The translations under genes and the position numbers were made by a program. From the NCBI RefSeq assembly GCF_009429125.1, contig NZ_CP045529.1:1364001-1428000 (forward strand): a DNA stretch of 64,000 nt, in the 5' to 3' direction. Under the pieces are notes generated by a model. It saw only the letters and a list, made by a program, of their open reading frames with translations, did no database searches and was not told the DNA's origin. This document shows positions 61,209 through 64,000 of the stretch, in pieces. The DNA comes from Luteimicrobium xylanilyticum (GTDB lineage Bacteria > Actinomycetota > Actinomycetes > Actinomycetales > Cellulomonadaceae). Each line of letters opens with the position of its first letter. Position 1 is the first letter of the stretch.

Positions 61209-61574
61209 ATGACCGAACCGCTCTCCAGCCCCCAGCCCGCGTACGACGACCCGTCCGGCGGGTCGTCCACGGCGGTGCTCGAGCGGGAGGAGACCCGCGA
61301 GCTCACGGAGCCGGGGGACCACGAGCGGTTCGCGCACTACGTGCGCAAGGAGAAGATCCTCGAGTCGGCCGTCACGGGCGCGCCCGTGATCGCGTTGTGC
61401 GGCAAGGTCTGGGTGCCGGGGCGCGACCCGCAGAAGTTCCCCGTCTGCCCGATCTGCAAGGAGATCTACGAGGGCCTGCGCGAGCCGCAGGACGGCGACG
61501 GGGACGGCAAGGCCTCCGGCGGCGGCAGCGGCTCGGGGCGCAAGGGGTTCTTTGGGGGCAGAGGCGGCAAGTGA
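61209..61574 (+). CDS. DUF3039 domain protein
   Basis: The 121-residue protein has FAHYVRKEKILESAVTGAPVIALCGKVW and FPVCPICKEIYEGL, the DUF3039 zinc-type core (three Cys, one His), with a Gly/Ser/Lys-rich tail. It is widespread in actinobacteria, function unknown, usually next to a helicase as here. ATG 61209 follows TAGGAT by 7 nt (leaderless pattern). Confidence 0.9.
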   Translation: MTEPLSSPQPAYDDPSGGSSTAVLEREETRELTEPGDHERFAHYVRKEKILESAVTGAPVIALCGKVWVPGRDPQKFPVCPICKEIYEGLREPQDGDGDGKASGGGSGSGRKGFFGGRGGK

Positions 61575-63448
61575 CGGCGAACGAGAGCTCCCGCACCCGC
61601 CCGTCCTCTCGTCCCGCAACCGAGCAACCGTCGCTCTTCGCCCCGCACCCGCCTGCCGGCCCCCAGGCCGCGTCCACGTTCGCCGCGGAGCAGCTGAGCC
61701 CGGCGTACCCGCGGCGTGCCCCGTGGGGTACTGCGGGCAAGCTGCGGGCCTGGCAGGCGGCCGCGCTCGAGCTGTACCGCGAGCAGTCGCCCCGTGACTT
61801 CCTGGCGGTCGCGACACCGGGGGCCGGCAAGACGACGTTCGCGCTGCGGATCGCGACCGAGCTGCTGGAGCAGCGGGTCGTCCGGCGCGTGACGGTGGTC
61901 GCGCCGACCGAGCACCTGAAGCACCAGTGGGCCGACGCGGCGGCCCGGGTGGGCATCCACCTGGACCCGTCGTTCAAGAACAGCCAGGGCCGGCACGGCG
62001 CACACTACGACGGCGTCGCGCTGACGTACGCGCAGGTCGCGAGCAAGCCCGCGCTCCACCGGGCCCGGACCGAGGCCGCATCGACGCTGGTGATCCTCGA
62101 CGAGGTGCACCACGGCGGCGACGCGCTGAGCTGGGGCGACGCGGTGCGTGACGCGTTCGACGGGGCGTCCCGGCGTCTCGCGCTCACGGGGACGCCGTTC
62201 CGCTCGGACACCGCGCCGATCCCGTTCGTGCGTTACGAGCAAGGGCCCGACGGCGTCCGCCGCTCGCGGGCCGACTACACGTACGGGTACGGGGAGGCGC
62301 TGCGCGACCACGTCGTGCGGCCCGTGATCTTCCTGTCGTACTCGGGCCAGATGCGGTGGCGTACCCGGGCCGGCGACGAGGTCGCGGCGACGCTCGGCGA
62401 GGCCCTCACCAAGGACATGACCGCGCAGGCGTGGCGGACGGCCCTCGACCCCGAGGGGGAGTGGATCCCGTCGGTGCTCCAGGCGGCGGACACGCGCCTC
62501 ACGGAGGTCCGCCGCGCGGTCCCCGACGCGGGCGCGATGATCATCGCGACCGACCAGTCCGACGCCCGCGCGTATGCGGCCCACCTGCGCCGCATCACGG
62601 GCCAGGCTCCGACGGTCGTGCTGTCCGACGACGACGGCGCGTCCGCGCGGATCGAGGAGTTCTCGTCCTCGGACTCGCGGTGGATGGTCGCGGTCCGCAT
62701 GGTCTCGGAGGGTGTCGACGTGCCGCGCCTCGCCGTCGGGGTCTATGCGACGAGCACCGCGACGCCTCTGTTCTTCGCGCAGGCCGTGGGCCGGTTCGTC
62801 CGGGCCAGGCGGCGCGGCGAGACCGCGTCCGTCTTCCTGCCCAGCGTGCCTCAGCTCCTCGCCCTCGCGGGCTCCCTCGAGGACGAGCGCGACCACGCGC
62901 TCGACCGGCCGTCGTCGGGCGAGGACGAGAACGGCCTCGAGGACGGCCTCCTCGCGGAGGCGAACCAGCAGCGCGACGCGCCGGACGCCGTCGGGCCGGA
63001 CGGGCTCGAGGCGAGCTTCAAGGCGCTCGAGGCGCAGGCCACGTTCGACCGGGTCCTGTTCGACGGCGGCGAGTTCGGGACGGGGGCCGAGGTCGGGTCC
63101 GCGGAGGAGCTCGACTTTCTCGGGCTCCCGGGTCTGCTCGACGCCGACCAGGTCACGACGCTGCTGCGGGAGCGGCAGGCGGGGCAGGCCGGGGGGCGCG
63201 CCGCGGCACCGGACCCCGAGGCCGCCGCACGCGAGCGGGCCGCGTTCGACCACCGCCGGGCGGCCGAGCTCCGCAAGGAGCTGCAGAAGCTCGTCTCGGC
63301 GTGGGCGCGCAAGAGCGGCCAGCCGCACGGCAGCGTGCACACCGAGCTGCGACGCCGCTGCGGTGGTCCCGAGGTGCCGCTCGCGACCGTCGACCAGCTC
63401 GAGGCGCGCGTCGAGCTCGTCCGGAACTGGTTCGTCGGCAGGCGCTGA
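61571..63448 (+). CDS. DEAD/DEAH-box superfamily 2 helicase
   Basis: The 625-residue protein has VATPGAGKTTFALRIA (Walker A), STLVILDEVHHGGD (DEVH box), LALTGTPFRSD (motif III) and AVRMVSEGVDVP plus FAQAVGRFVRARR (motifs V and VI). It resembles actinobacterial SF2 helicases linked to DUF3039 proteins. Role unknown, probably nucleic-acid remodelling. GTG 61571 overlaps the DUF3039 stop (GTGA), so the two are translationally coupled. Confidence 0.9.
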   Translation: MTANESSRTRPSSRPATEQPSLFAPHPPAGPQAASTFAAEQLSPAYPRRAPWGTAGKLRAWQAAALELYREQSPRDFLAVATPGAGKTTFALRIATELLEQRVVRRVTVVAPTEHLKHQWADAAARVGIHLDPSFKNSQGRHGAHYDGVALTYAQVASKPALHRARTEAASTLVILDEVHHGGDALSWGDAVRDAFDGASRRLALTGTPFRSDTAPIPFVRYEQGPDGVRRSRADYTYGYGEALRDHVVRPVIFLSYSGQMRWRTRAGDEVAATLGEALTKDMTAQAWRTALDPEGEWIPSVLQAADTRLTEVRRAVPDAGAMIIATDQSDARAYAAHLRRITGQAPTVVLSDDDGASARIEEFSSSDSRWMVAVRMVSEGVDVPRLAVGVYATSTATPLFFAQAVGRFVRARRRGETASVFLPSVPQLLALAGSLEDERDHALDRPSSGEDENGLEDGLLAEANQQRDAPDAVGPDGLEASFKALEAQATFDRVLFDGGEFGTGAEVGSAEELDFLGLPGLLDADQVTTLLRERQAGQAGGRAAAPDPEAAARERAAFDHRRAAELRKELQKLVSAWARKSGQPHGSVHTELRRRCGGPEVPLATVDQLEARVELVRNWFVGRR

Positions 63449-63469
63449 GACCGGCTCGACGCGAGCGCG

Positions 63470-64000
63470 TCAGCGCAGGCGGAGGGTGACCGTGTCGAGC
63501 GCCGGGTCCCCGGCCGACAGCCGGCGGGCGCCGCGCGGCAGCTCGGCCCGCGACTCGGCGTGACGGCGCACGGCCGCCTGCACGCCGCTGGGACCGGTCC
63601 ACCGCGTGTCGACGGCGCCGTCGGTGACGAGCGGGACGTGCAGCGGCCGCGCGTCGTCGGGCATCTCCCACGAGCGGAGGGCCAGGTCGTCGCCCGTGAC
63701 CACGAGCTCCTCGACCGCCCGGCCGTCGCCGTCGAGGCGTCGCGCCGCGACCTTGCGCCCGCCCGACGACGTCTTCAGGGTCGACGCCTTCGCGACGGGC
63801 TCCAGCAGCCCGCCGCTTCCCTCGCGGGCGACCAGCTTGTAGACCATCCCGCACGTCGGGGCGCCCGAGCCGGTCACGAGCGAGGTGCCCACCCCGTAGG
63901 TGTCCACGGGCGCCGACGCGAGCGCCGCGATGGCGTGCTCGTCGAGGTCCGACGTCACGACGATCTTGGTGCCCGTCGCGCCGAGGTCGTCGAGCTGGCG
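63470..64000 (-). CDS. pncB: Nicotinate phosphoribosyltransferase, C-terminal part (runs off the window)
   Basis: The minus-strand frame is open from the window end to the stop at 63470; the start lies beyond 64000. It reads RQLDDLGATGTKIVVTSDLDEHAI, DTYGVGTSLVTGSGAPTCGMVYKLV and PVAKASTLKTSSGGRKVAARR, conserved blocks of type II NAPRTase, which makes nicotinate mononucleotide for NAD salvage. Convergent with the helicase gene, 21 nt apart. Confidence 0.93.
   Translation of the reverse strand, partial: RQLDDLGATGTKIVVTSDLDEHAIAALASAPVDTYGVGTSLVTGSGAPTCGMVYKLVAREGSGGLLEPVAKASTLKTSSGGRKVAARRLDGDGRAVEELVVTGDDLALRSWEMPDDARPLHVPLVTDGAVDTRWTGPSGVQAAVRRHAESRAELPRGARRLSAGDPALDTVTLRLR

Noticed and set aside
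1-64000. CRISPR array, tRNA or rRNA genes
   Set aside because: No regularly spaced direct repeats and no tRNA-like cloverleaf sequences other than the tmRNA ends were seen.

Overview
The window is high-GC, densely packed DNA with GTG/TTG starts, GTGA and ATGA gene overlaps, acyl-CoA carboxylase beta/epsilon genes, a DUF222/13E12-type HNH gene, a DUF3039 gene and an FtsEX–M23–SmpB–tmRNA block. Together these point to an actinobacterium, most likely a Micrococcales relative of the Cellulomonas/Promicromonospora type (inference; no rRNA is present).

Layout. (1) About 1-7.7 kb: surface-glycan genes. A CMP-nonulosonate synthetase/HAD protein runs in one frame into a sialic-acid synthase (NeuB), followed by a polysialyltransferase-like enzyme, two paralogous DUF6716-type putative glycosyltransferases on opposite strands and a membrane GT2; an SRPBCC protein and a PrmC-like methyltransferase lie between. 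(2) 7.7-26.3 kb: mostly housekeeping pairs, each with its regulator close by. These are a MerR regulator with an MFS pump, acyl-CoA carboxylase genes divergent from birA, an Rv1264-like cyclase, a LexA-box-controlled HNH gene, a persulfide-response operon (CoA-disulfide reductase–rhodanese, CsoR/CstR-like repressor, Cys-rich miniprotein), an SRAP peptidase, a Bcr-type MFS pump, a LysG/LysE exporter pair, an aminotransferase and an anchored trypsin-like protease.

(3) 26.5-34.0 kb: a tightly coupled four-gene operon starting with an EPSP-synthase-like domain fused to an acyl-CoA ligase, then an acyl-CoA dehydrogenase, an SDR with an enoyl-reductase YX6K motif, and a 4Fe-4S/FMN/FAD dienoyl-CoA-reductase-like protein. 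This gene set fits conversion of shikimate to cyclohexanecarboxyl-CoA. (4) 34.0-44.6 kb: an accessory region. It holds a solo TnpB element with a likely omega-RNA end, a PaeR7I/XhoI-type restriction-modification system, a Zn/HTH protein, a gene interrupted by an IS5-like element with clean 12-bp TIRs and a TTA duplication, and several unknown membrane proteins. It sits between a decayed 5' stub of tadA and 3' remnants of tadE/tadG, so it appears to have replaced most of a Tad pilus operon.

(5) 44.6-53.0 kb: lipoprotein, prfB, ftsE, ftsX, M23 hydrolase, smpB, ssrA (tmRNA) and small secreted proteins. (6) 53.3-61.2 kb: amino-sugar or chito-oligosaccharide uptake and catabolism: ROK regulator, ABC binding protein and two permeases, ROK kinase, NagB and a second orphan binding protein. 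(7) 61.2-64 kb: DUF3039 protein, helicase and the 3' part of nicotinate phosphoribosyltransferase.

Across the window at least ten genes show TANNNT placed 6-7 nt before an ATG/GTG, the layout of leaderless mRNAs. Several likely operators (MerR, LexA, CsoR/CstR types and one at accD/birA) overlap such promoters.
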